Source of the DNA: Liolophura sinensis
Taxonomy: Eukaryota > Mollusca > Polyplacophora > Chitonida > Chitonidae
Length of the DNA: 64,000 nucleotides
Direction of reading: 5' to 3'
NCBI RefSeq assembly: GCF_032854445.1
Contig: NC_088305.1
Span: 3,291,001-3,355,000, forward strand
Part shown: piece after piece, positions 45,357 to 55,239 of the stretch
How the letters are laid out: each line of letters begins with the position of its first letter
Numbering within the stretch: position 1 is the first letter of the stretch
Made by a program: the position numbers and the translations under genes
Notes under the pieces: generated by a model
Seen by the model: the letters and a program-made list of their open reading frames with translations, nothing else
Told to the model about the DNA's origin: nothing
Databases searched by the model: none

Positions 45357-46706
45357 ATGTCTACATTAAAAATTTCTGCAAATGTTTCCAATTTATCAAA
45401 CCGAACTTCCTCTCAGCCGACTTTGTTGCCGTGTGTTGATAAAAAGAGGAAGCTATCTGACTCAATCGATAATGAACAGGACAGCTGGCCGGCTTTCATT
45501 GTTCTCTCAACAAAGAGTGAACAAAAGCCGGCCTCCAAAATTCATCCGTTCCTTTTGAAAAGAGCTCTCCAGGGTGCAGCTGGTACTCTTAAAAATGTTA
45601 AAAAGCTGAGATCCGGAGACATTCTCATTGAATGTTTCCGGAGGCAACAATCTAAAAATCTGCTGTCACTAAATAAAATTTCCGATATACCTGTTTTCGT
45701 ATCCCCTCACAATTCCCTGAACAGCTGTCAGGGAATAATTCGTGATAGGGATGCTGATATTATTGACTTAACCGAAGAGGAAATCTGCGAGGAGTTAAAA
45801 TCACAAGGTGTTGCCAGAGTAAAACGCTTCACTATGAAGAAATCTGGCAATGTCATTAAATTAAATACATATCTTTTAACATTCAATACTACATCTCTTC
45901 CGTCATATATCTATATTGGCCCGTATAGGGTTAATGTGGCTTTATATATCCCTAACCCTACACGCTGCTTCACTTGCCAAAAATTTGGCCATGGCAAGGG
46001 CCAATGTAGAAATAAACTGGTTTGTTTCCGGTGCGGCAGTGGGGGTCATGATGGTTTCGATTGTAACAGCATAGTTAAGTGCTGCAATTGCGGTGGAGAT
46101 CACATGGCCTCTTCTAGAGACTGTCCACTGTTCGTAAAAGAAAAGCAGATAATCAACCTCAAATTTAAAAACAACATATCTTATCAGGAAGCCCGCAGAT
46201 TGGCCTTACCTTCTAATTCCTCTCTGCATACTTCGTTCGCCAATGTGGTCAAGCGAGTAGTATCTGTTGCTACTCAGACTTCATTGACTTGGCCCATTGA
46301 AAACGACAAACCTAGTACCACTTCTGTCAAACTTTCGGCTCAACCTGCGCAAAACACTTGCTCAACCCAGACTACTTCAGCAGAACAAATAAAAACAGTA
46401 AACATTATCGAAAACTCTGATAAACCTGAACCTAATGACAGCATCAACTCAAAAAACAAACCTCACAGTAATAACAATAAAACTAAAAAACCTAGTGGCC
46501 CCACAGAGCGTCCCTCTAAGGCCACTAGGGACCCTGTCCAAACTTTTAACAAGTTTGGGTTGTTGGAGGACGTTGGTCCTTCAGCCTCAGATGCGGATGT
46601 GATGGATACATCACCCGCACCAGGGAGATCTAACAGCCGATCTCCACGGAAGGGTCGTCCGCGGTCCAAACATAAAGAGAAATCCCCCATACGCCTCCCT
46701 CCATAA
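45357..46706 (+). CDS. LINE ORF1 protein, type B variant, intact (449 aa)
   Basis: The ATG at 45357 opens MSTLKISANVSNLSNRTSSQ. RNA-binding region motifs include SWPAFIVLSTKSEQKPASKI, LKNVKKLRSGDILIECFRRQ and SPHNSLNSCQGIIRDRDAD. Three complete CCHC knuckles are RCFTCQKFGHGKGQC, VCFRCGSGGHDGFDC and KCCNCGGDHMASSRDC. The tail (SGPTERPSKATRDPVQTFNK to RSKHKEKSPIRLPP) is basic. The extreme N-terminus differs from the other B proteins. The stop TAA at 46704-46706 overlaps the ORF2 ATG. The ORF is open, but its element is interrupted. Confidence 0.92.
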   Translation: MSTLKISANVSNLSNRTSSQPTLLPCVDKKRKLSDSIDNEQDSWPAFIVLSTKSEQKPASKIHPFLLKRALQGAAGTLKNVKKLRSGDILIECFRRQQSKNLLSLNKISDIPVFVSPHNSLNSCQGIIRDRDADIIDLTEEEICEELKSQGVARVKRFTMKKSGNVIKLNTYLLTFNTTSLPSYIYIGPYRVNVALYIPNPTRCFTCQKFGHGKGQCRNKLVCFRCGSGGHDGFDCNSIVKCCNCGGDHMASSRDCPLFVKEKQIINLKFKNNISYQEARRLALPSNSSLHTSFANVVKRVVSVATQTSLTWPIENDKPSTTSVKLSAQPAQNTCSTQTTSAEQIKTVNIIENSDKPEPNDSINSKNKPHSNNNKTKKPSGPTERPSKATRDPVQTFNKFGLLEDVGPSASDADVMDTSPAPGRSNSRSPRKGRPRSKHKEKSPIRLPP

Positions 46707-46930
46707 TGTCTTACTTAGACAAAATTATACAGTGGAATTGTCGAGGTCTTAAGGCAAATTTTATTGAAATAACACAGCTAGTTCAATCTTTCAATCCAGT
46801 TGCCCTCTGTCTTCAGGAAACTCACCTGAAGACACCTGACAAAGATAAAATAACACTTAAAAATTATTCATTATATAGTACTTATTCAAATGAAGAAGAG
46901 CGAGCTGCAGGCGGCTCCTCGATATTCATA
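46706..46930 (+). pseudogene. LINE ORF2, first 75 codons, interrupted
   Basis: Opens MSYLDKIIQWNCRGLKANF and continues through LCLQETHLKTPDKDK to GGSSIFI, where the leader of copy 10 follows. The frame runs into that leader and stops at 46978. The target at the break, GATATTCATA, contains ATTCAT, which matches the repeat unit of the LINE tail. Confidence 0.9.
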
Positions 46931-47532
46931 CCCCCGTGGGGTTTCCGGGGTGATAAGAATAGGACCTCAGCCCTCTAGGCTAGCTTGTCGTAAAAGTCGA
47001 CTAACCTAGAGCTCTCCTGTGTGAGCCCGGTGATTATAATAGGCTCACATCTTCTCGGTTGTGTGAGAGGCAACCGGGAAGCGACCTGTTTGCCGTGGGT
47101 TGCGACCCGTAATCTCCGAGGACGGGATCCTGGTGGCTGAGGGCGGGTTGGTCTTGCGAGATCCTCACGCCCAACACGCCACTTTGGCCCTTACTTGGAG
47201 AGAGACGGGAGGTCGGATGGGCCCGGTCCGATCAATCGGCTGGTCACGTCAAGCCCTACACTTGATCCCGTTTGTTATTCTTTGTCTTACCGAGATGTCA
47301 AGTTGGCTCTTCTTCAGAAGCACTTCCTTTGGGGTCAATGCAGAAGGCGGTGGCTAATGGGTCAATCGAGTAGATTGAATTTAACCTTTTGGTATAACTC
47401 AATCTGTTCGAGTATACCTTGCGTGGATTCCCTGTTTTTATCCTCTGCTGGTCATCCGCAGAGGTAGATTCGCCCTTGTTGGCACTCCGTGGCGGGTGGG
47501 GGACACGCAAAGTGAAATTAAAAAAATATAAC
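46931..47532 (+). promoter_or_regulatory. LINE 5' leader of copy 10
   Basis: 602 bp from the conserved terminus to the ORF1 ATG. The first about 330 bases match other copies; the middle segment (about 47250-47340) is the A-associated version, also seen in copies 1 and 6. Confidence 0.75.
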
Positions 47533-48873
47533 ATGGCTTCTTCTGAAATTACAACAGTCGTTGCTAAGAAAAGAAAAAATGAAGTTCCATTAGATATTGA
47601 AGGAGAAAATGCTTATTTTCCTACCTTCTTAGTAATATCTAATAAAAATGAAGGCAAAATGAAAATAAATCCATTTGTATTAAAAAAAACAATAGAAAGT
47701 TATGCTGGAACGTTAAAACAAGTTAAAAAAATGAAATCTGGGAACATTTTGTTGGAAGTTTCCAGAAAACAACAATATATAAATTTACTAAAAATTCAAA
47801 ATATAGGAGAGCAGCCTGTTTCTGTTTCTCCACATAATACATTAAACTGCTGTCATGGCATAATTCGGGACAGAGACCAGGACCTTACTGAAATGACAGA
47901 GCAAGAAATAACTGAAGAACTTAAACATCAAGGAGTGATAAAGGTTAAACGCTTCATAATAAAACGAGATGGAAACCTGATCAAAACGAACACTTACATG
48001 ATAACTTTCAACAGACCTTCCCTTCCGTCATCTATATTTATTGGGCCATATAGTGTGAGGGTGGAGTTGTTTATACCTAACCCCACCCGGTGTTTCTCTT
48101 GCCAGCGGTTTGGCCATGGCAGGAGTCAATACCGCAACACACTGGTCTGCTTTAGATGTGCGGGAGCAGGGCATGAGGGATTCGACTGCACAAAAACAAT
48201 AAAATGTTTCAATTGTAGCGGAGCCCACATGGCCTCTTCTAAGGACTGCCCTCTTTTCAAAAAAGAAAAAGAAATTATAACCTTAAAATGTAAAAATAAT
48301 ATATCCTATCAGGAAGCGAAGCGTATGGTCTCTGTCACGCATGGCCTTACAACATCTACTTTTGCCAACGTTGTAAGGAAAACCACTGTTTCTGTGGGGG
48401 TCCAAACAACTTTTACTTGGCCCATTGACAAAGAACAGCCACAGAAACTGGTCACGAAACCCGTAAATAAGACAGCCAGTTCATCATCTCAGACTGATAT
48501 CAACCCATCTAAAATACCTAATAATTTACCTAAGTATCCAGCACTTTCTTTACCTGACCACACTTCATGTGATAATAAATCTAAATCTAATAAACCCGTT
48601 GATTCTTCACAGAAAACAACGGGTGACAAAAATAAATCTGAGAAAAATCATAAAAAGGATAAACCTAGTGGCCCCCTGGAGAGTCCCTCTAAGGCCACTA
48701 GGGACCCAATCCAAACTTATAATAAGATTGGATCGTTGGAGGATGTCGATCCTTCAACTTCATGTGCAGACCTGATGGATACATCATCTGCACCTGAGAG
48801 ATCTCCTAGTAGATCCCCCAAAAAGGGTCGTCCTCGGTCAAGACATAAATCCCCAATACGTCTTCCTCCATAA
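47533..48873 (+). CDS. LINE ORF1 protein, type A (446 aa), first knuckle lesion
   Basis: Start chosen at ATG 47533 (MASSEITTVVAKKRKNEVPL); the frame extends upstream only through leader sequence. Motifs: YFPTFLVISNKNEGKMKI, LKQVKKMKSGNILLEVSRKQ and SPHNTLNCCHGIIRDRDQD. Knuckle 1 reads RCFSCQRFGHGRSQY, with the last Cys changed to Tyr, which should weaken zinc binding. Knuckles 2 (VCFRCAGAGHEGFDC) and 3 (KCFNCSGAHMASSKDC) are complete. The tail ends RSRHKSPIRLPP. The frame is fully open and its TAA overlaps the ORF2 ATG. Confidence 0.9.
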   Translation: MASSEITTVVAKKRKNEVPLDIEGENAYFPTFLVISNKNEGKMKINPFVLKKTIESYAGTLKQVKKMKSGNILLEVSRKQQYINLLKIQNIGEQPVSVSPHNTLNCCHGIIRDRDQDLTEMTEQEITEELKHQGVIKVKRFIIKRDGNLIKTNTYMITFNRPSLPSSIFIGPYSVRVELFIPNPTRCFSCQRFGHGRSQYRNTLVCFRCAGAGHEGFDCTKTIKCFNCSGAHMASSKDCPLFKKEKEIITLKCKNNISYQEAKRMVSVTHGLTTSTFANVVRKTTVSVGVQTTFTWPIDKEQPQKLVTKPVNKTASSSSQTDINPSKIPNNLPKYPALSLPDHTSCDNKSKSNKPVDSSQKTTGDKNKSEKNHKKDKPSGPLESPSKATRDPIQTYNKIGSLEDVDPSTSCADLMDTSSAPERSPSRSPKKGRPRSRHKSPIRLPP

Positions 48874-51800
48874 TGGCGATATATGACAAAATTATACAAT
48901 GGAATTGTCGAGGTCTTAAGGTAAATTTTATTAAAATAACACAGCTAGTTCAATCTTTTAATCCAGTAGCCCTATGTCTTCAGGAAACTCACCTAAAGAT
49001 ATCTGACAAAGACACAGTAGCCCTTAAAAATTATTCATTATATAGTACTTATTCAAATGAAGAAGAGCGAGCTGCTGGCGGCTCCTCGATATTCATTAAT
49101 AACAGTATTATCCACAGCCTTGTTGCTCTGCATACAGAGCTTCAGGCTGTGGCCGTTCGTATTTCACTGTCTAAAACAGTCACATTGTGTTCGGTGTATA
49201 TACCTCCGAACACTTCTTTTGTCAGCTTCTCAGTTACATAATCTAATAGAACAATTGCCAAAACCGTTTATCATTATGGGAGATTTTAATTCCCATAACC
49301 CTCTATGGGGCAGTAATAACATAAATAATAAGGGCAAGATAGTCGAAGACTTCTTATCTAACGAAGAACTGTGTTATTTCAATGATGGTTCTAACATCTA
49401 TTTACATCCAGGTAATGGCACTTATTCTGCTATCGACCTCACTATCACAGATCCATCACTTCTCCTTGATTTTCCTTGGAGGGTGCATGACGATCTTTGT
49501 GGTAGTGACCATTTTCCTATTATCCTAGAGCATATCACTTCTAATTCTTTAGAACGTGTAGCTAGGTGGAAATTCGATAAAGCAGACTGGATCGCATTTG
49601 AGATGTTCTGCGAGGCTGATATCTCTCCAGAGACTCTCAATGCAACAAATGATCCTATATTAAAATTTAACGAGCTTGTATTACGAGCTGCAGATAGAAC
49701 TATCCCTAAAACCTCGACAAATCCCAAATCCAAAAGCAAACCCTGGTATGATAAGGACTGTCGCAAAGCCATTAAAGACCGCAAAAAGGCCGAGCGAAAT
49801 TTTAATACATGTCCTACTGATAATAACTTAAACCAGGTTCGTATTTTTAGAGCTAAGGCTCGTCGATTACTCAAGTCCAAGAGACGATCTTGTTGGCGGA
49901 ACTTTGTTTCGGGCATCACGTCAAAAACACCCATGCGTAAGGTCTGGAACATGGTTCAGAAACTTAAGGGCAAAAATAATAAAGCAAAAGTTCAGCATTT
50001 AAAAGATGGAGATAATATTTTAACTTCTCCACCCGATATAGCAAATAAACTTGCTGAAACAATTTCAAACAAACCTTCGTCTGAGAATTACTCTAAAGAA
50101 TTCCAACGTATTAAAAACCAGAAGGGGAAAACCAAATTGCCCTTTTCTTCTAAGAATTTAGAAGATTATAATCATCCTTTTAATATCGAGGAACTTGGAA
50201 TTGCATTAAAAAAGGCCCACGATACTGCCTGTGGTCCTGATAATGTATATTATAAGTTTCTGAACCATTTACCACCTGAGCCACTGGAGACTCTCTTGGA
50301 CTTGCTTAATAATATTTGGATAACTGGTAATTTTCCACCATCATGGAGGGAGGCGTGTATTATTCCGGTTCCCAAACCGGGTAAGGATCATAATGATCCA
50401 AATAATTACCGTCCCATAGCTCTTACCAGCTGTGTCTGTAAAACTATGGAACGGATGATTAATGATAGACTTGTTTGGTTTCTTGAAACCAACAAGCTTT
50501 TATCTAATATTCAATGCGGTTTTCGACAAGGTAGATCTACCATGGATCACCTTGTTCGATTCGAAACCTTTATTCGCGATGGCTTCATCAGTAATGAACA
50601 TCTGGTGTCCATATTTTTTGACCTTGAAAAGGCCTACGACACCACATGGAAATATGGCATTTTAAAAGACCTCGCGAACATGGGTCTTAAAGGTCGCTTA
50701 CCTATATTTATATCCAAATTTTTATCTGATCGTCAGTTTAAGATACGGGTGGGGTCCACACTTTCTGACTCTTATGAGCAAGAAATGGGTGTGCCCCAGG
50801 GCAGCATTCTATCACCAACTCTGTTTAGCATAAAAATAAATAGCCTAGCAAAAACATTAACATCTGGCACAGAGGGTTCTTTATACGTCGATGATTTCCT
50901 TATATGCTACCGAGCTAAAAATATGAACAATATCGAACGTCAGTTGCAGCTTTGTCTCAACAAAATCGAGAAATGGGCAACTGAAAACGGTTTTAGATTT
51001 TCAACGTCTAAAACCGTCGGTATGCATTTTTGTAATAAACGGAAACTTCATCTTGACCCTGAGCTTAAATTTTTGTGGTAAACAGGTTAAAATTGTTCGA
51101 GAAACAAAATTTTTAGGTATAATATTTGATAGTAAGCTATCTTTTATACCTCATATCAAAATGCTTAAAGCTAAATGTACAAAGGCTCTCGATATAATTA
51201 AGGTCGTGTCTAGCACCGATTGGGGTGCTGATCGATCAGTTTTACTTAATTTATATCGTTCTCTGGTGAGGTCTAAATTGGACTATGGATCCATCATTTA
51301 CGGTTCCGCTAGGAAGTCGTACATTAAAATGTTGGATCCTGTTCATCACCAAGGTTTGAGGCTCAGCCTTGGTGCTTTTAGAACTTCACCAGTAGAAAGT
51401 TTATACGTGGAGGCAAATGAGCCTTCTTTATATAACCGACGTATAAAACTTAGCCTTCAATATGTTACAAAGCTTAAAGCACATCCAACAAACCCTGCCT
51501 ACGACTGTGTTTTCAATCCATTGTATGTAGACAAATATACTAAATGTCCTAACAAGATCCCTTCGTTCGGTCTTCGTATACGGGACCATATTGTGGGAGC
51601 TAACATCAAGCTGGAGGATATAGCTCCGGTGTCTTTTCCGGAGTCTCCTCCATGGCTTCTCTCACAAGCTAAACTAATATTTGATCTACGTAAGTATAAT
51701 AAATCGAATATAAATCCTCTTATAATTCAGCAAGGTTTTGCTGAAATTTAAGCTAATTATATGGATTATAAATTTATATATACTGACGGGTCGAAGGATG

Positions 51801-52570
51801 GGGACAGGGTTGCGACTGCGGCTGTCATGGAGCAGCGAGTCTCTTCCTTTCGTCTTCCATCCTCTTCTTCAATATTCTCTGCCGAGGCCAGAGCTATACT
51901 CCTGGCCTTATCATATGTTTCTTCTGGGTGTGCCCAGAGGGCAATGATATGCACTGACTCGTTGTCTTGCTTATTGGCAATACAGAATAATAAATTTAAA
52001 AATCCCTTGATCCTTCAAATTTTAGCTATACATAGGAAATTAATTAGAAGAGGTAAAGATATTATATTGTGCTGGATACCAAGTCATATTGGTATCCATG
52101 GAAACACAGTCGCAGACAGGGAGGCGAAAGCTGCCCTAAATAAACCCATATCTAAGATAAAAATCCCTTATACTGACATGAAGTCGAATATTCTTAAATA
52201 TATTCGTGGCCTTTGGCAGGGTGAATGGAACTTGCAGGTCCGTAATAAACTGCATGCTATTCATCCGGTCATTGGCTATAATTCATATACACTTGATATG
52301 TCTCGTAGAGACCAAGTCGTTTTAACCAGATGCCGTATTGGACATTCTCATCTGACACACAATTTCATCTTGGATGGGAGCAGTGCTCCCGAGTGTGTTG
52401 GATGTGATGCTCAATATGGCATCAAACATATTCTGGTTGACTGTGCAGACTTTGCCCATGTTCGGCAGAGATTCTACACAGTCAACTCTATATATGATTT
52501 ATTTGACAACATCGCTGGCGATGTTGTCATAAATTATTTGAAGGCCATTGGCCTATATCATAAAATATAA
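48873..52570 (+). pseudogene. LINE ORF2, near intact with two frameshifts and one stop
   Basis: The ATG at 48873 opens MAIYDKIIQWNCRGLKVNFI. An extra T near 49217 shifts the frame in the endonuclease. The second frame (to 51081) carries MGDFNSHNPLWGS, SDHFPI, the linker and RT with FFDLEKAYDTTWKYG, GVPQGSILSPTLF and YVDDFLICYRA. An extra base near 51067 (ELKFLW-stop) shifts again. The third frame holds the connection and ends in a stop at 51749, where the intact copy has Lys. The last frame has RNase H (YTDGSKDG, FSAEARAI, TDSLSC, ADREAKAA) and CVGCDAQYGIKHILVDC. All catalytic residues remain, so only a few lesions separate it from an open ORF. Confidence 0.92.
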
Positions 52571-52832
52571 ATTTTAATTGTCATGGATATCTATAGATAA
52601 ACAGTTATATATATTTATACATGTACTCTAACCCTGGTTTTCGAGTTTTAAATCTTTATTCTTCTTTTATTCGATTTTAATCATGTCTGTACTTTTTGTT
52701 TTACTTTTGGTGTTCATATTATCAGATCGAAAACCTTAACCGTCTCTTGCTTTCACCTTGTTCTCGCCACGATATGGCTGAAATATTGCCGATGTGGCGT
52801 TAAGCCATAATCATTCATTCATTCATTCATTC

Positions 52833-54612
52833 TTCTGAGAACTATACTAAAAAATTCCAACATATTAAAAACCAGAAGGAGAAAACCAAATTGCCCTTTT
52901 CTTCTAAGAATTTAGAAGATTATAATAATCCGTTTAATATCGAGGAACTTAGAACTGCATTAAAAAAGGCCCACGATACTGCTTGTGGTCCTGATAATGT
53001 ATATTATAAGTTTCTGAACCATTTACCACCTGAGCCACTGGAGACTCTCTTGGACTTGATTAATGATATTTGGATAACTGGTAATTTTCCAGCCTCATGG
53101 AGGGAGGCGTGTATTATCCCGGTTCCCAAACCGGGTAAGGATCATAATGATCCAAATAATTACCGTCCCATAGCTCTTACCAGCTGTGTCTGTAAGACTA
53201 TGGAACGGATGATTAATGATAGACTTGTTTGGTTTCTTGAAACCAACAAGCTTTTATCTAATATTCAATGTGGTTTTTGGCAAGGTAGATCTACCATGGA
53301 TCACCTTGTTCGATTTGAAACTTTTATTCGCGATGGCTTCATCAATAATGAACATGTGGTGTCCATATTTTTTGACCTTGAAAAGGCTTACGACACCACA
53401 TGGAAATATGGCATTTTAAAAGACCTCGCGAACATGGGTCTTAAAGGTCCATTACCTATATTTATATCCCAATTTTTATCCGATCGTCAGTTTAAGGTAC
53501 GGGTTGGGTCCACTCTTTCTGACTCTTATGAGCAGGAAATGGGTGTACCCCAGGGCAGCATTCTATCACCAACTCTGTTTAGCATAAAAATAAATAGCCT
53601 AGCAAAAACATTAACATCTGGCACAGAGGGTTCTTTATACGTCGATGATTTCCTTATATGCTACCGAGCTAAGAATATGAATAACATCGAACGTCAGTTG
53701 CAGCTTTGTCTCAATAAGATCGAGGAATGGGCAACTGAAAACGGTTTTAGATTTTCAACGTCTAAAACCGTCGGTATGCATTTTTGTAATAAACGGAAAC
53801 TTCATCTTGACCCTGAGCTTACTTTTTGTGGTAAACAGATTAAAATTGTTGGAGAAACAAAATTTTTAGGTATAATATTTGATAGTAAGCTATCTTTTAT
53901 ACCTCACATAAAAATGCTTAAAGCTAAATGTACAAAGGCTCTCGATATAATTAAGGTCGTGTCTAGCACTATTGGGGTGCTGATCGATCAGTTTTACTTA
54001 ATTTATATCGTTCTCTGGTGAGGTCTAAATTGGACTATGGATCCATCATTTACGGTTCCGCTAGGAAGTCGTACATTAAAATGTTGGATCCTGTTCATCA
54101 CCAAGGTTTGAGGCTCAGCCTTGGTGCTTTTAGAACCTCACCAGTAAAAAGTTTATACGTGGAGGCAAATGAACCTTCTTTATATCACCGACGTATAAAA
54201 CTTAGCCTTCAATATAGTACAAAGCTTAAAGCTCATCCAACAAACCCTGCCTACGACTGTGTTTTCAATCCATTGTATGTAGACAAATATACTAAATGTC
54301 CTAACAAGATCCCTTCGTTCGGTCTTCGTATACAGGACCATATTGTGGGAGCTAACATCAAGCTGGATGATATAGCTCCGGTGTCTTTTCCGGAGTCTCC
54401 TCCATGGCTTCTCCCACAAACTAAACTAATATTTGATCTACGTAAATATAATAAATCGAATACAAATCCTCTTATAATTCAGCAAGGTTTTGCTGAAATT
54501 AAAGCTAATTATACGGATTATAAATTTATATATACTGACGGGTCGAAGGATGGGGACAGGGTTGCGACTGCGGCTGTCTTAGAGCAGCGGGTCTCTTCCT
54601 TTCGTCTTCCAT
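52833..54612 (+). mobile_element. LINE copy 11, 5'-truncated, left part (split by copy 12)
   Basis: Begins in the ORF2 linker (SENYTKKFQHIKNQKE) directly after the copy 10 tail and runs to RNase H (SSFRLPS), where copy 12 is inserted. It resumes at 60562-61544. RT has FFDLEKAYDT, GVPQGSILSP and YVDDF, but GFRQG reads GFWQG. A single-base loss near 53970 shifts the frame. Confidence 0.92.
52891..54612 (+). pseudogene. LINE ORF2 fragment (RT and connection) of copy 11
   Basis: An open reading from 52891 to 54021 covers RT from LPFSSKNLEDYN through YVDDFLICYRA to VVSST, where a missing base turns the TDWGADRS region out of frame. The reading resumes at 54018 with RSKLDYGSIIYGSARKSYIK and runs through DHIVGANIKLDDIAPVSF to YTDGSKDGDRVATAAV. 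It ends at the copy 12 insertion at 54612; the rest of RNase H is on the far side, at 60565. Confidence 0.9.
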
Positions 54613-54613
54613 C
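54601..54613 (+). repeat. Target-site duplication, left copy, of LINE copy 12
   Basis: TTCGTCTTCCATC immediately precedes the LINE 5' terminus and recurs at 60562-60574 right at the end of its (ATTC)n tail. The last C and first TTC are shared with element sequence, so 12-13 bp is the working length. Confidence 0.9.
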
Positions 54614-55239
54614 CCCCGTGGGGTTTCCGGGGTGATAAGAATAGGACCTCAGCCCTCTAGGCAAGCTTGTCGTAAAAGTCGACTAACCTAGAGCTCTCCT
54701 GTGTGAGCCCGGTGAATATAATAGGCTCACGTCTTCTCGGTTGTGTGAGAGGCAACCGGGGAGCGACCTGTTTGCCGTGGGTTGCGACCCGTAATCTACG
54801 AGGACGGGATCCTGGTGGCTGAGGGTGTGTTGGTCTTGCGAGATCCTCACGCCCAACACGTCACTTTGGCCCTTACTTGGAGTGAGACGGGAGGTCGGAT
54901 GGGCCCGGTCCGATCAATCGGCTTGGTCATGTCTTGCCTCTGCGTTGTCCCAGAATTTCTCCTTAACACCAATCAATAAAGAATAAATGTTATTTCTGAA
55001 ATTTCGTTTGCGGGACTACGTTTTGAGGCGGTGGCTCATGGGTCAATCGAGTAGTATGTGTCTGGTGTGTGACCTTATTTACTAAATGGGGTTTGCTCAT
55101 TGAGGCCATCTATTCGAGTATACCTCATGTGGAGTCCTTGGTGTGTGTCCTGCTGGGTATCCCCAGGTTCAGGCATCGCCCTTGTTGGCACTCCGTGGTG
55201 GGTGGGGAACACATGGGGTGAATCTTTATGATATTTATT
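54613..55239 (+). promoter_or_regulatory. LINE 5' leader of copy 12 with three tandem stems
   Basis: The presumed internal Pol II promoter and structured leader RNA. Three inverted repeats lie in the first 146 bases: CTCTAGG/CCTAGAG (54655-54693), GTGAGCC/GGCTCAC (54703-54730) and CGGTTG/CAACCG (54738-54758). All are present in other 5'-complete copies. No TATA box is seen, fitting initiator-driven LINE promoters; this is inference. Confidence 0.75.

Larger units (their letters stand above)
44754..46930 (+). mobile_element. LINE copy 9: leader, ORF1 and start of ORF2, cut by copy 10
   Basis: The plus-strand LINE has an exact 5' terminus at 44754 joined to the transposase. It holds a 603-bp leader, an intact ORF1 and the first 75 codons of ORF2. 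At 46930/46931 the 5' end of another LINE interrupts ORF2 in the same orientation. Confidence 0.92.
46931..52832 (+). mobile_element. LINE copy 10, full length, lightly damaged
   Basis: Both ends are present, from CCCCCGTGGGG at 46931 to the (ATTC)n tail ending at 52832. It has an A-type ORF1 and an ORF2 with two single-base frameshifts and one stop. It inserted into ORF2 of copy 9. The tail is followed by the middle of ORF2 of another element (copy 11), not by the continuation of copy 9, so the 3' flank has been altered by a later event. Confidence 0.93.

Noticed and set aside
49422-49952. Conserved antisense 176-codon ORF opposite the endonuclease/linker (also at 57155-57685; shorter versions at 243, 6758 and 15549 on the plus strand)
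   Set aside because: It is the shadow of ORF2 on the other strand and recurs only because the DNA is repeated; no domain and no start context.
54613-54760. Self-cleaving ribozyme (HDV-like or hammerhead) at the LINE 5' terminus
   Set aside because: LINE 5' ends sometimes carry HDV-like ribozymes, but I could not lay out the nested pseudoknot or a hammerhead core here; only simple stems are supported.
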